Below are positions 36,123-44,963 of a stretch of 64,000 nt of DNA, piece by piece; position 1 is the stretch's first letter, and each line of letters starts with the position of its first letter. The stretch is from the NCBI RefSeq assembly GCF_017815535.1, contig NZ_CP072596.1, positions 930,001 to 994,000 of the forward strand, given 5' to 3'. The DNA is from Tessaracoccus sp. MC1865 (GTDB taxonomy: Bacteria; Actinomycetota; Actinomycetes; Propionibacteriales; Propionibacteriaceae). A model generated the notes under the pieces. It did no database searches. It was not told the origin of the DNA and saw nothing but the letters and a program-made list of their open reading frames with translations. The position numbers and the translations under genes were made by a program.

Positions 36123-36128
36123 GTACGC

Positions 36129-36791
36129 GTGCAAGAGACCATGACCTCGTCGTCGGAGATCCTCGACCCCGCAAACCCGGGCGGCGACCCGCGACCGGTG
36201 CCGCGCAAGCGCCAGCGCTACATCATCTTCGGCGAGATGCTCGCCTTCGCCATCGTCAGTCTCATCGCGTCGTGGGTGCTGAGCTACGACGCCATCGTGC
36301 TGGCCGCCAACCCCGACGCGGACCTGGCCTGTTCCATCAACGAGGTGTTCGACTGCGCCAAGGTCGGCGCCACCTGGCAGGCCAACATCTTCGGCTTCCC
36401 CAATGCATTCCTGGGCATGATCGCCGAACCCGTCGTCATGACGATCGCCGTCGCGTCGCTCTTCGGGGTGCGGTTCCCGCGCTGGTTCATGTTCACCGCC
36501 AACGCGGTCTACTTCCTCGGTGTCGTCTTCGCCTACTGGCTCCTCTACCAGTCGTCCTTCGAGATCGGCGCGCTGTGCCCCTGGTGCCTCACGGTCACCG
36601 TCGCCACGACGTTCGTGTTCTGGTCCATGACCGCGTGGAACATCCAGGAACGCAACCACTACTTCTCCGCGAAGACCGCCGAGAAGCTGGAGCGTTTCCA
36701 TCGCAACGGCTGGTTGACCATCTCGTTCATGGCGTGGCTCGCGCTCATCGTGGTCATCGAAATCCTGAAGTTCGCGCCCAAGTTCATCTGA
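36129..36791 (+). CDS. vitamin K epoxide reductase (VKOR) family protein
   Basis: A 220-residue membrane protein with a cytosolic N-terminus of 30 residues and about five transmembrane helices. The catalytic CPWC motif (Cys150, Cys153) and the loop cysteines Cys68 and Cys76 (ACSINEVFDCAKV) are present. In actinobacteria VKOR replaces DsbB, reoxidising a DsbA-like thiol oxidase with menaquinone so that exported proteins gain disulfides. No dsbA-like gene is adjacent. The GTG start has a TACGAT box 6 nt upstream; an ATG 12 nt downstream is the alternative. Confidence 0.93.
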   Translation: MQETMTSSSEILDPANPGGDPRPVPRKRQRYIIFGEMLAFAIVSLIASWVLSYDAIVLAANPDADLACSINEVFDCAKVGATWQANIFGFPNAFLGMIAEPVVMTIAVASLFGVRFPRWFMFTANAVYFLGVVFAYWLLYQSSFEIGALCPWCLTVTVATTFVFWSMTAWNIQERNHYFSAKTAEKLERFHRNGWLTISFMAWLALIVVIEILKFAPKFI

Positions 36792-36836
36792 GCCCCGCTC
36801 AACCGAGCCCGTGCGCACCGGCCTCCGACGGGGCGG

Positions 36837-36861
36837 TAGAGTCTCCCTGGTAGGACCTACC
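36837..36861 (+). promoter_or_regulatory. mdh promoter with palindrome at the start site
   Basis: TAGAGT (36837-36842) fits a -10 box. Six bases later GGTAGG-A-CCTACC (36849-36861) forms a perfect palindrome covering the expected transcription start. It could be an operator, or a hairpin at the 5' end of the mRNA. The leader is about 34 nt and ends in AGAGGAATGAG before the GTG. Confidence 0.4.
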
Positions 36862-36879
36862 GTTCCAAGAGAGGAATGA

Positions 36880-37872
<993 letters not shown>

Positions 37873-37884
37873 GCTGAACAACAA

Positions 37885-37923
37885 CACACCGGCCCGCCCC
37901 CGAATCGGGGGCGGGCCGGTGTG
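37885..37923. terminator. bidirectional terminator after mdh
   Basis: A perfect 18-bp GC-rich stem (37885-37902 with 37906-37923) closes a 3-nt loop. On the minus strand it is followed by TTGTTGTT, giving a weak U-tract for the convergent symporter gene; on the plus strand no U-tract follows. Confidence 0.8.
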
Positions 37924-37938
37924 CGTTCAGCCTGTCGG

Positions 37939-39564
37939 TCAGTGGTCGAGGGCACCTGCCGCGCCGGCGCCGGTCATGGAGCGGACCTCCATCTCGGCGG
38001 CCTGATCGGCGAACTGGTTGTGGTCCGGCTTCAGGACGGAGCCCAGCCAACCGAGGAAGAAGCCCGCCGGCACGGAGAAGATGGCCGGCGAATCCCACGG
38101 GAACCAGGAGAAGTCGACGTCGGGGAACATCGAGCCGGGGCTGCCCGACACCGCGGGGGAGAAGGCGATCAGCACGATGGCGGTCACCAGACCACCGCTG
38201 ATCGACCACACTGCGCCCGCCGTCGAGAACTTCTTCCAGTACAGCGAGTAGAGGATGGAGGGCAGGTTCGCCGAAGCGGCGATGGCGAACGCCAGCGACA
38301 CCAGGAAGGCGACATTCTGCTCCTTCGCGACGATACCGCCCAACACGGCGACACCGCCGATGAGGACCGACGTCCAGCGGGCCACCTTGACCTCCTTGGC
38401 CGGGTCCGCCTTACCGTCCTTGAGTACGTTGTTGTAGATGTCGTGCGCGAACGACGCGGAGGCCGTGATCGCCAGGCCCGCCACGACGGCGAGGATGGTC
38501 GCGAACGCCACACCCGCGATGACCGCCATCAGGACGGCGCCGCCCAGGTGGTAGGCGAGCGCCGGGGCAGCAGCGTTGGCGCCGCCGGGCATGCCGCGGA
38601 TGGCCTCGGGGCCGACCAGCCACGCGGCACCGTAGCCGAGCACCATCGTGAACAGGTAGAACGCACCGATGAGGCCGATGGCCCAGGTCACGGAGCGACG
38701 CGCCTCCTTGGCGGTGGGCACCGTGTAGAAGCGCATCAGCACGTGGGGGAGGCCGGAGGCGCCGAGCACCAGGGCCATGCCCATCGAGATCAGGCCGATG
38801 GGATCGGTGTAGCGCTCCATGGGAGCGAGGAGGTCGAAGGTGGGCAGTTCGGGGTTGGCCGCACCGTCGGACGCGGTCTTGTCGATCGCCGCACCGATGA
38901 GGGCCGACATGTTGAAGCCCTTGAACGCCAGCACCCAGATGGTCATGATCAGCGCGCCCGTGATGAGCAGCACGGCCTTGATCATCTGCACCCACGTGGT
39001 GCCCTTCATGCCGCCGATGAGCACGTAGCCCACCATCAGCGCGCCCACGATGCCGATGACCAGGTTCTGGCCCCAACCGGAACTGATGCCCAGCAGCAGC
39101 GACACCAGCGCACCTGCGCCGGCCATCTGCGCCAGCAGGTAGAAGAAGGAGATGACGAGGGTCGAGGTGGCTGCGGCGGTGCGGACGGGCTTCTGACGCA
39201 TGCGGAAGCTCAGCACGTCGGCCATCGTGTACTTGCCGGTGTTGCGCAGCGGTTCGGCCACTAGGAGCAGCGCGACCAGCCAGGCGACGAGGAAGCCGAC
39301 GGAGTAGAGGAGGCCGTCGTAGCCGTACAGCGCCACGGCGCCGACGATGCCGAGGAACGACGCGGCGGAGAGGTAGTCGCCCGCGATCGCGAAGCCGTTC
39401 TGGCGGCCGTCGAATTGGGCGCCGCCGGTGTAGAAGTCGCCGGCGCGCTTCTTGCCGCCCTGGCTCACGCGGATCACCACGAACATGGTGATGACGACGA
39501 AGCCGGCGAAGATGCCGATGTTGATCAGCGGGTTGCCCAGCAACTGGGTTTCGAGAATGGTCAT
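37939..39564 (-). CDS. actP: cation/acetate symporter (sodium:solute symporter family)
   Basis: A 541-residue polytopic protein of the SSS family with about 13 transmembrane helices. The sequence GDYLSAASFLGIVGAVALYGYDGLLYS near the N-terminus and GLPHVLMRFYTVPTAKEARRSV are characteristic of ActP-like acetate permeases. Substrate is inferred from family similarity and from the DUF485 partner; related monocarboxylates remain possible. The start overlaps the DUF485 stop by 4 nt. Confidence 0.9.
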   Translation of the reverse strand: MTILETQLLGNPLINIGIFAGFVVITMFVVIRVSQGGKKRAGDFYTGGAQFDGRQNGFAIAGDYLSAASFLGIVGAVALYGYDGLLYSVGFLVAWLVALLLVAEPLRNTGKYTMADVLSFRMRQKPVRTAAATSTLVISFFYLLAQMAGAGALVSLLLGISSGWGQNLVIGIVGALMVGYVLIGGMKGTTWVQMIKAVLLITGALIMTIWVLAFKGFNMSALIGAAIDKTASDGAANPELPTFDLLAPMERYTDPIGLISMGMALVLGASGLPHVLMRFYTVPTAKEARRSVTWAIGLIGAFYLFTMVLGYGAAWLVGPEAIRGMPGGANAAAPALAYHLGGAVLMAVIAGVAFATILAVVAGLAITASASFAHDIYNNVLKDGKADPAKEVKVARWTSVLIGGVAVLGGIVAKEQNVAFLVSLAFAIAASANLPSILYSLYWKKFSTAGAVWSISGGLVTAIVLIAFSPAVSGSPGSMFPDVDFSWFPWDSPAIFSVPAGFFLGWLGSVLKPDHNQFADQAAEMEVRSMTGAGAAGALDH

Positions 39565-39908
39565 CGTGAGTGGCCCTCCAGCTCAGTGCGCAGTTCGCCT
39601 GCGACGGGGTCGACCTTCCGGGTCATGTAGCGGATGTACAGCCAGGTGATCAGGAACGTGCTGATGAACTGGCCGATGCCGAAGAGGAAGCCCACCGACA
39701 CGTTGCCGAACACCGGCGTCATCATCAGGTCCTTCGCGAAGATCGAGCCCAGGACGTAGGCGAGGTACCAGACGAGGAACACCACGGTCATGGGGAAGGC
39801 GAACGAGCGGAACACCTTCTTGAGATGTTGGAAGTTCTCCGATTGCTGGACCCGGTGGAACTCTTCTGGGGGAATGATGCCCCGGTGGGGCGATGTGACG
39901 TCATCCAT
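39561..39908 (-). CDS. DUF485 membrane protein (symporter partner)
   Basis: A 115-residue protein with two transmembrane helices (FPMTVVFLVWYLAYVLGSIFA and VGFLFGIGQFISTFLITWLYIRYM) typical of DUF485 (YjcH-like). In many bacteria it is co-transcribed with actP. A basic tail with VDPVAGELR closes the protein. GAGGAGA lies about 6 nt before the ATG. It is the first gene of the operon. Confidence 0.88.
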   Translation of the reverse strand: MDDVTSPHRGIIPPEEFHRVQQSENFQHLKKVFRSFAFPMTVVFLVWYLAYVLGSIFAKDLMMTPVFGNVSVGFLFGIGQFISTFLITWLYIRYMTRKVDPVAGELRTELEGHSR

Positions 39909-39949
39909 GACGGATTCTCCTCAGGCGTGGCGCATCGTTGCGCGCCTGC

Positions 39950-40002
39950 ATGCTAGCAATCGGGCAGTTCGTTTGCGTGTATCTGTGATTTATCCCATCA
40001 CA
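39950..40002 (-). promoter_or_regulatory. putative promoter and inverted repeat of the symporter operon
   Basis: On the minus strand TAGCAT (39955-39950), preceded by TGC as in an extended -10, lies 41 nt before the DUF485 start. TGTGAT (39984-39989) and ATCACA (39997-40002) form a perfect inverted repeat with a 7-nt spacer, centred about 50 bp upstream of the predicted start site. It recalls Crp/GlxR sites, which have a TGTGA-N6-TCACA layout, but the spacing differs. Confidence 0.35.
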
Positions 40003-40074
40003 CGGAGCGGGTTGTCCAGGGGGCAGCGCCGGGCATGGGGGACCTCGCCCGCGGGGCACCGCGCCGCATACCGC

Positions 40075-40080
40075 TAGGCT
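40075..40080 (+). promoter_or_regulatory. TAGGCT -10 box for purU (leaderless)
   Basis: TAGGCT ends 7 nt before the purU ATG and no Shine-Dalgarno sequence is present. It is one of the clearest examples of the leaderless pattern in the window. Confidence 0.5.
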
Positions 40081-40087
40081 GAGCGCC

Positions 40088-40927
40088 ATGCATCAGCTCG
40101 TCGTCACTCTCGACTGCCCTGATCGCCCCGGCATCGTCCACGCGATCACCGGAGGCATCGTCCAGGCAGGCGGGAACATCACAGAACTCCAGCAGTTCTC
40201 CTCCCCGGACACCGGCCGCTTCTTCACCCGCATCCACGTCGAGGACGCAGATCCCGAGGCGCTGTACACCTCCGTCGACACGGCAACCCGGGGCTTCGAC
40301 GCACGGCTGCGGGTGGACGACGCGACGCGCCCGGTGCGCACCCTGCTGCTCGCCTCCAAGGCCGGTCATGCGCTCAACGACCTGTTGTTCCGGTGGAAGG
40401 GCGGCGACCTGCCCATCGACGTCGTCGGCATCATGGCGAACCACGCCGTCCTCGCGCCCATGGCCGCGTTCTACGACGTGCCGTTCAAGCACCGCTTCGT
40501 CACCCCCGAGACCAAGCCGGCCTTCGAGGCGGAGATCCGCCGGGTCGTCGAGGAGGAGGACGTGGAGCTGGTGGTGCTCGCGCGTTACATGCAGATCCTC
40601 AGCCCGGAACTGTGCGAGTTCCTCGCCGGCCGGGCCATCAACATCCACCACTCGTTCCTGCCCGGCTTCAAGGGCGCCAACCCCTACCGCCAGGCACACA
40701 CCCGCGGCGTCAAGCTCATCGGGGCCACTGCCCACTTCGTCACCGGCGACCTCGACGAGGGCCCGATCATCGAGCAGAACGTCGTCCGCGTCGACCACAC
40801 GATGGACGTGGCCAAACTGGTCCGCAAGGGTCAGGCCCAGGAGTCGCAGACGCTGGCCGAGGCCGTGCGCCTCTTCGCTGAGCACCGTGTGCTGACCGAC
40901 GGTGACCGCACCGTCATCTTCCGCTGA
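40088..40927 (+). CDS. purU: formyltetrahydrofolate deformylase
   Basis: Hydrolyses 10-formyl-THF to THF and formate, balancing one-carbon pools. The 279-residue protein has an N-terminal ACT domain (LVVTLDCPDRPGIVHAITGGI) and a C-terminal formyltransferase-like domain with GIMANHAVLAPMAAFYDVPF, the catalytic Asn/His in INIHHSFLPGFKGANPYRQA and the catalytic Asp in TGDLDEGPII. The IxHHSFLPGF and AxPYxQA features separate PurU from PurN. The next gene begins 12 nt after the stop. Confidence 0.95.
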   Translation: MHQLVVTLDCPDRPGIVHAITGGIVQAGGNITELQQFSSPDTGRFFTRIHVEDADPEALYTSVDTATRGFDARLRVDDATRPVRTLLLASKAGHALNDLLFRWKGGDLPIDVVGIMANHAVLAPMAAFYDVPFKHRFVTPETKPAFEAEIRRVVEEEDVELVVLARYMQILSPELCEFLAGRAINIHHSFLPGFKGANPYRQAHTRGVKLIGATAHFVTGDLDEGPIIEQNVVRVDHTMDVAKLVRKGQAQESQTLAEAVRLFAEHRVLTDGDRTVIFR

Positions 40928-40939
40928 CCAGGCCTCCTG

Positions 40940-42295
40940 TTGCTAGGAGATATCGCCCTCATCGGGCTGTTCATCATCATCGGCGGGGTCTTCGCGGCCG
41001 CCGAGATGGCTCTGGTGACCCTGCGGGAGTCGCAGATCCGGCGCCTGTCGCTGAAGGGTAGCCGCGGCCACGCCGTCGAGCGGCTCACCAGCAATCCCAA
41101 CCTCTTCCTGTCGGCCGTGCAGATCGGTGTGACCATCTCCGGCATGCTGTCGGCCGCCTTCGGTGGCGCCACCATCGGCGCCCGTCTCGTCCCGGTCCTG
41201 GTGGGCTGGGGGATGGCGGAGAATGTCGCCGCACCGCTGTCGCTGGTGCTCACCACTGTGGTGATCGCGTACTTCTCCATCGTGGTGGGGGAGCTCACCG
41301 CCAAGCGTCTCGCCATGCAGCGCCCGGAGACGTTCTCGCTGGCGCTGGCGCCGCTGGTCTCCGGCATCGCGAGGCTGGCCCGCCCGCTCATCTGGGTGCT
41401 CGACATCAGCACCAACTTCCTGGTGCGGGTCCTCGGCGGCGACCCCACCCAGTCGAAGGATGCCGTCACCGACGAGGAACTGAGGGCCATGGTCATCAGC
41501 TCCACCACCCTCGGGGTGGAGGAACGCAGCATCGTCGACGAACTCTTCGACGCCGGCGAGCTCAGCCTCCGCGAGGTGATGGTGCCGCGCACCGAGGTGG
41601 ACTTCCTGCCGGCCGACATGCCCATCTCGCTGGCCTACCGGGAGGTGCGCGGCGCCCCCCATTCCCGCTACCCGGTCACCGACGGTTCCTCTGACCGCAT
41701 CGTCGGCTTCATCCACGTGCGCGACCTCATGGACGTGGAGGGCGCCGCCCGCTCCGGCGACGTCCGCTCGCTGGCCCGTGACGTGCTCTTCCTGCCCGAG
41801 ACCGTCAAGATCCTCACCGCCATGACTGCGATGCGCAGCCGAGGCGCCCACCTCGCCATCGTGCGCGACGAGTACGGCGGCACGGCGGGCATCGTGACGC
41901 TGGAGGACCTGTTCGAGGAACTCATCGGCGACATCACCGACGAGTACGACCTGGCCGACGGCGATGCGGCGCGCGAGGTCAATGAGGTCGACGGGCTGAC
42001 CACCATCGAAGAGTTCGCCGAGTTGACGGGCCACGTCATCCCAGAGGGCCCCTACGACACCGTCGCCGGCTACTACATGTCCGTGGTGGGGAAGCTGCCG
42101 GTGCCGGGCGGCCTGATCAACGTCATGCTGGAACCCGTGCGGAACTCCGCCGGGGCGCGCGCCGCCTGGTACACGCTCGAGGTCCGCGAGCTGGACGGCC
42201 GACGCGCCGCGTGGTTCACGTTGCGCCGCGAGGCGGCTGCGGAGCCACAGCAGGAGAGCTCGGCGCCGCACCAGGAGGGGGACCCGGATGCCTGA
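40940..42295 (+). CDS. CNNM/CorC-type (hemolysin family) transporter
   Basis: A 451-residue membrane protein. DUF21/CNNM transmembrane domain at about residues 1-190 (LIGLFIIIGGVFAAAEMALVTLRESQIRRL), a CBS pair at about 200-340 (REVMVPRTEVDFL, RYPVTDGS, AIVRDEYGGTAGIVTLEDLFEELIGDI) and a C-terminal CorC/HlyC domain. Such proteins are linked to magnesium or cobalt efflux and to metal homeostasis, despite the hemolysin name. The start is a TTG; homologues begin at this hydrophobic segment, so I accept it with some doubt. Confidence 0.87.
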   Translation: MLGDIALIGLFIIIGGVFAAAEMALVTLRESQIRRLSLKGSRGHAVERLTSNPNLFLSAVQIGVTISGMLSAAFGGATIGARLVPVLVGWGMAENVAAPLSLVLTTVVIAYFSIVVGELTAKRLAMQRPETFSLALAPLVSGIARLARPLIWVLDISTNFLVRVLGGDPTQSKDAVTDEELRAMVISSTTLGVEERSIVDELFDAGELSLREVMVPRTEVDFLPADMPISLAYREVRGAPHSRYPVTDGSSDRIVGFIHVRDLMDVEGAARSGDVRSLARDVLFLPETVKILTAMTAMRSRGAHLAIVRDEYGGTAGIVTLEDLFEELIGDITDEYDLADGDAAREVNEVDGLTTIEEFAELTGHVIPEGPYDTVAGYYMSVVGKLPVPGGLINVMLEPVRNSAGARAAWYTLEVRELDGRRAAWFTLRREAAAEPQQESSAPHQEGDPDA

Positions 42296-43499
42296 CGACG
42301 GCATGGGGCTGCTCACCGGGCCCCGCGTCGAGCCGCTGCTGCGCGCCGCCGTCGAGCATCAGGGCGGGAATCTGGTGAGCTGGTCGCTCGACCACGTCGA
42401 CGCCGCGCCGGAGCATTCCACCACCGCCACCTACCTGGCGCAGATCCGCTGGCCCCACGGTGAACGCACGGAGCTGCTCGGGGTGAGCGCCCGCACGGGG
42501 GAGTTGTCCGCGTCGGACGCGCGCGCGGAGATCTTCGACGACGGCAACCGCCGCGTCGCCGTGTGGCTCTACCCCAACGACCCGGACCTGCTCGGGCTCC
42601 CGACGGCGGCCTTCCCGGAGAAGATGGCAGAGGCCCTCAACGCCGGGGGAGTGCTGGCGCGTCCGGTGACGGGTGGCCAGCTGTCGTTGTCGATGATCGG
42701 CTACCGGCCCCGCCGACGCGCCGTGGTGAAGGTGGTCGTGAACGACCCGCACATGGTGTTCTACGTCAAGGTGCTGCGCGAGAGGCTGTTCGCGGACGTG
42801 CTGGCCAAGCACACGATGCTCCGCGATGCCGGCATCCCCGCGCCTGAAGTGGCACTCGCCACCCCTGACCACCTCCTCGTGACCCGCGAACTGCCGGGCA
42901 TGGCGCTCGCCAGGGCGCTCTTCGAGCCCGGCGATCCCTGCACCGCCGAGGACCTGATCGGCATCCTCGACGCGATGCCGCCCGCCGTCGCCCGGTTGGA
43001 ACGTCGCGCCCCCTGGGCCGAGGCCGTCGGTCACTATTCGCGGATGGTGTCGGCCACGCTGCCCGACGCGGGGGACGAGCTCGCCTGGATGACCGACGAG
43101 ATCACCAAGAGGCTCGCCCTCTTTCCGCCCGGCGACGAGGCCACCCACGGCGACTTCCACGAGGGTCAGTTGCGCGTCTCGGAGGGCCGGATCGTCGGCA
43201 TGCTCGACGTCGACACCATCGGGCCCGGCAGACGGGCCGACGACCTGGCCTGCCTCATCGGACACCTCTCCACCATCCAGCGGATGAACCCGGAGCAGGA
43301 GGGCAAGGTGCGCGATCTGTTGGCGCGCTGGGTGCCGGTGTTCGACCGACGCGTGGACCCCGTCGAACTGAGGCTGCGGGCCGCCGCCGTGATCATCTCG
43401 TTGGCGACGGGTCCGTACCGCAGCCAGGAGGTGGACTGGCGGCAGCAGACACTGCAGATGATCCGCTCCGCGGGCGCCCTGGTGCGCCAGGTGGTGTGA
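42288..43499 (+). CDS. APH/maltokinase-like phosphotransferase
   Basis: A 403-residue protein of the kinase-like phosphotransferase superfamily. The N-terminal 130 residues form an accessory domain of the type seen in maltokinases, VVNDPHMVFYVKVLR carries a candidate ATP-binding lysine, and the catalytic loop is THGDFHEGQLRV followed by the metal-binding MLDVDTIGPG. The substrate cannot be named; aminoglycosides are not implied. It overlaps the preceding gene by 8 nt and may share its transcript. Confidence 0.8.
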   Translation: MPDDGMGLLTGPRVEPLLRAAVEHQGGNLVSWSLDHVDAAPEHSTTATYLAQIRWPHGERTELLGVSARTGELSASDARAEIFDDGNRRVAVWLYPNDPDLLGLPTAAFPEKMAEALNAGGVLARPVTGGQLSLSMIGYRPRRRAVVKVVVNDPHMVFYVKVLRERLFADVLAKHTMLRDAGIPAPEVALATPDHLLVTRELPGMALARALFEPGDPCTAEDLIGILDAMPPAVARLERRAPWAEAVGHYSRMVSATLPDAGDELAWMTDEITKRLALFPPGDEATHGDFHEGQLRVSEGRIVGMLDVDTIGPGRRADDLACLIGHLSTIQRMNPEQEGKVRDLLARWVPVFDRRVDPVELRLRAAAVIISLATGPYRSQEVDWRQQTLQMIRSAGALVRQVV

Positions 43500-43511
43500 T
43501 CCAATCCGCGA

Positions 43512-43549
43512 TTGTTGCGTATCTATAACGATCAACTGCAGCGCAACAA
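43512..43549. promoter_or_regulatory. inverted repeat upstream of the nucleoside transport operon
   Basis: TTGTTGCG (43512-43519) and CGCAACAA (43542-43549) are perfect 8-bp arms 22 bp apart, enclosing the AT-rich TATCTATAAC. The arms lie two to three helical turns apart, about 70-105 bp before the lipoprotein gene, and could be an operator for a nucleoside-responsive repressor. Confidence 0.4.
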
Positions 43550-43616
43550 ATGTCCCAGCCACGGAGCGGTATTGTCGGGTTGCCCCATTGAAACCGGACC
43601 AACAAGGAGGATCTTC

Positions 43617-44807
43617 GTGAAGAAGTCCCTGCTCAGCCTCGTTTCGGTCGCTGCGGCCAGCGCTCTCGCGCTCGCCGGCTGCGCCGAACCGCCCGCCACC
43701 ACCGAACCCGGCACGGAAACTTCCGCGGCCGTTGAGACCAGCGCCGAGGAAAGCCCTGGCACGGAAGAGAGCCCCTCGACGGAGCCCTCGACCGACGCGT
43801 CGGCCTCGGCCAGCGCGTCCGGCAGCGTGGACGCCGCAGACTTCACCGCCTGCATGGTCTCCGACGCCGGTGGCTTCGATGACAAGTCCTTCAACGAGAC
43901 GGCCTACAACGGCCTCATGCGCGCCAAGGACGAACTCGGCATCGCCACCAACCAGATCGAGTCCAACGCCGAAGCCGAGTACGCCGGCAACGTGCAGGCC
44001 ATGATTGACGCCAACTGCAACATCATCGTCACGGTCGGCTTCGCTCTCGCCAACGCCACTGAGGCCGCAGCCAAGCAGAACCCCGAGACGAACTTCGCGA
44101 TCGTCGACTATGGCTCGTTCGAAGGCGTCGACAACGCCAAGGGCCTGCTGTTCAACGCTGCTGAGCCCGCGTTCATGGCCGGCTACCTCGCCGCGGGCAT
44201 GAGCCAGACCGGCACCGTCGGCACCTTCGGTGGCGCCAACTACCCCACCGTTTCCATCTTCATGGACGGCTTCCACGAGGGTGTCAACTACTACAACGAG
44301 GCCAAGGGCGCTTCCGTCAAGGTCATCGGTTGGGACGAGGCCAAGCAGGACGGCCAGTTCATCGGCGGCAACAACCCGTTCGGTGACATCCCCGGTGGCA
44401 AGAACACCGCCAACACCCTGATCGCTCAGGGCGCTGACGTGCTCCTCCCCGTGGCCGGCCCCGCCGGCATCGGCGCTCTCCAGGCCGCCCAGGAATCCGG
44501 TGGCAAGGTCAACGCCATCTGGGTCGACACCGACGGCTACGAGTCCGCTCCTGAGTACGGTGCTCAGATCATGACGTCCGTCGAGAAGGGCATGGACGTC
44601 GCAGTGTTCGAGGCCATCAAGTCGGCCCTCGAAGGCAGCTTCTCCTCCGAGCCGTACGTCGGCACCCTGGAGAACGGTGGCGTTCTGCTGTCCGATTACC
44701 ACGACTTCGACAGCAAGATCCCGGAGGAACTCAAGGCCGAGGTCGAGCAGGTCAAGGAAGACATCATTGCCGGCACCATCGAAATCACGTCGCCCAGCCA
44801 GCCCTGA
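43617..44807 (+). CDS. BMP family nucleoside-binding lipoprotein
   Basis: The substrate-binding component of a nucleoside ABC transporter, 396 residues. A signal peptide ends in the lipobox LALAGC with Cys22 as the lipidation site, followed by about 55 residues of Thr/Ser/Glu linker. The BMP (PnrA-like) fold begins at FTACMVSDAGGFDDKSFNETAYNGL and continues with EYAGNVQAMIDANCNIIVTVGF and FMAGYLAAGMSQTGTVGTFGG. The GTG start has AAGGAGG 6 nt upstream, the strongest ribosome-binding site in the window. A terminator follows before the ATPase gene. Confidence 0.94.
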   Translation: MKKSLLSLVSVAAASALALAGCAEPPATTEPGTETSAAVETSAEESPGTEESPSTEPSTDASASASASGSVDAADFTACMVSDAGGFDDKSFNETAYNGLMRAKDELGIATNQIESNAEAEYAGNVQAMIDANCNIIVTVGFALANATEAAAKQNPETNFAIVDYGSFEGVDNAKGLLFNAAEPAFMAGYLAAGMSQTGTVGTFGGANYPTVSIFMDGFHEGVNYYNEAKGASVKVIGWDEAKQDGQFIGGNNPFGDIPGGKNTANTLIAQGADVLLPVAGPAGIGALQAAQESGGKVNAIWVDTDGYESAPEYGAQIMTSVEKGMDVAVFEAIKSALEGSFSSEPYVGTLENGGVLLSDYHDFDSKIPEELKAEVEQVKEDIIAGTIEITSPSQP

Positions 44808-44825
44808 GCTTCGCTGAGTTGACCC

Positions 44826-44862
44826 AGGGGAGGGGCGCAACGGCGCGTCCCTCCCCTTTCTT
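44826..44862 (+). terminator. terminator after the BMP lipoprotein gene
   Basis: A 13-bp stem with one G-U pair (44826-44838 with 44845-44857) is followed by TTCTT. It lies 18 nt after the stop. Partial read-through would give more binding protein than membrane components. Confidence 0.75.
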
Positions 44863-44963
44863 CGCACCGTCCCACAGGGTTTCGGCGCCGCCCTCAGGCC
44901 GCGCCGTCCTCGACCCGCTACGCTACGAACCACGCCGCACCAGGCGAGGGGAGGAACTCCGAC

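Larger units (their letters stand above)
35746..36128. other. 383-bp intergenic region carrying the repeat array
   Basis: No gene is supported here. From left to right it holds the upstream region of the DUF559 gene, a half-site copy TGTGCACAAC (35799-35808), three tandem palindromic repeats (35827 to about 36055), and the promoter of the VKOR gene. Translations across the repeats in all three forward frames show the same peptide repeated, because the 74-bp period shifts frame each time; they are not coding. Confidence 0.7.

Noticed and set aside
35841-36128. Peptide repeats (ELCSGVGAQLHSAGPGAPTAG-like) in the forward frames
   Set aside because: The same peptide appears in several frames because the DNA period is 74 bp. 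The palindromic DNA explains it, and the downstream VKOR gene has its own start.
36129-36791. Thiol-disulfide gene pair (dsbA plus VKOR)
   Set aside because: No thioredoxin-fold gene is adjacent; the next gene is malate dehydrogenase.
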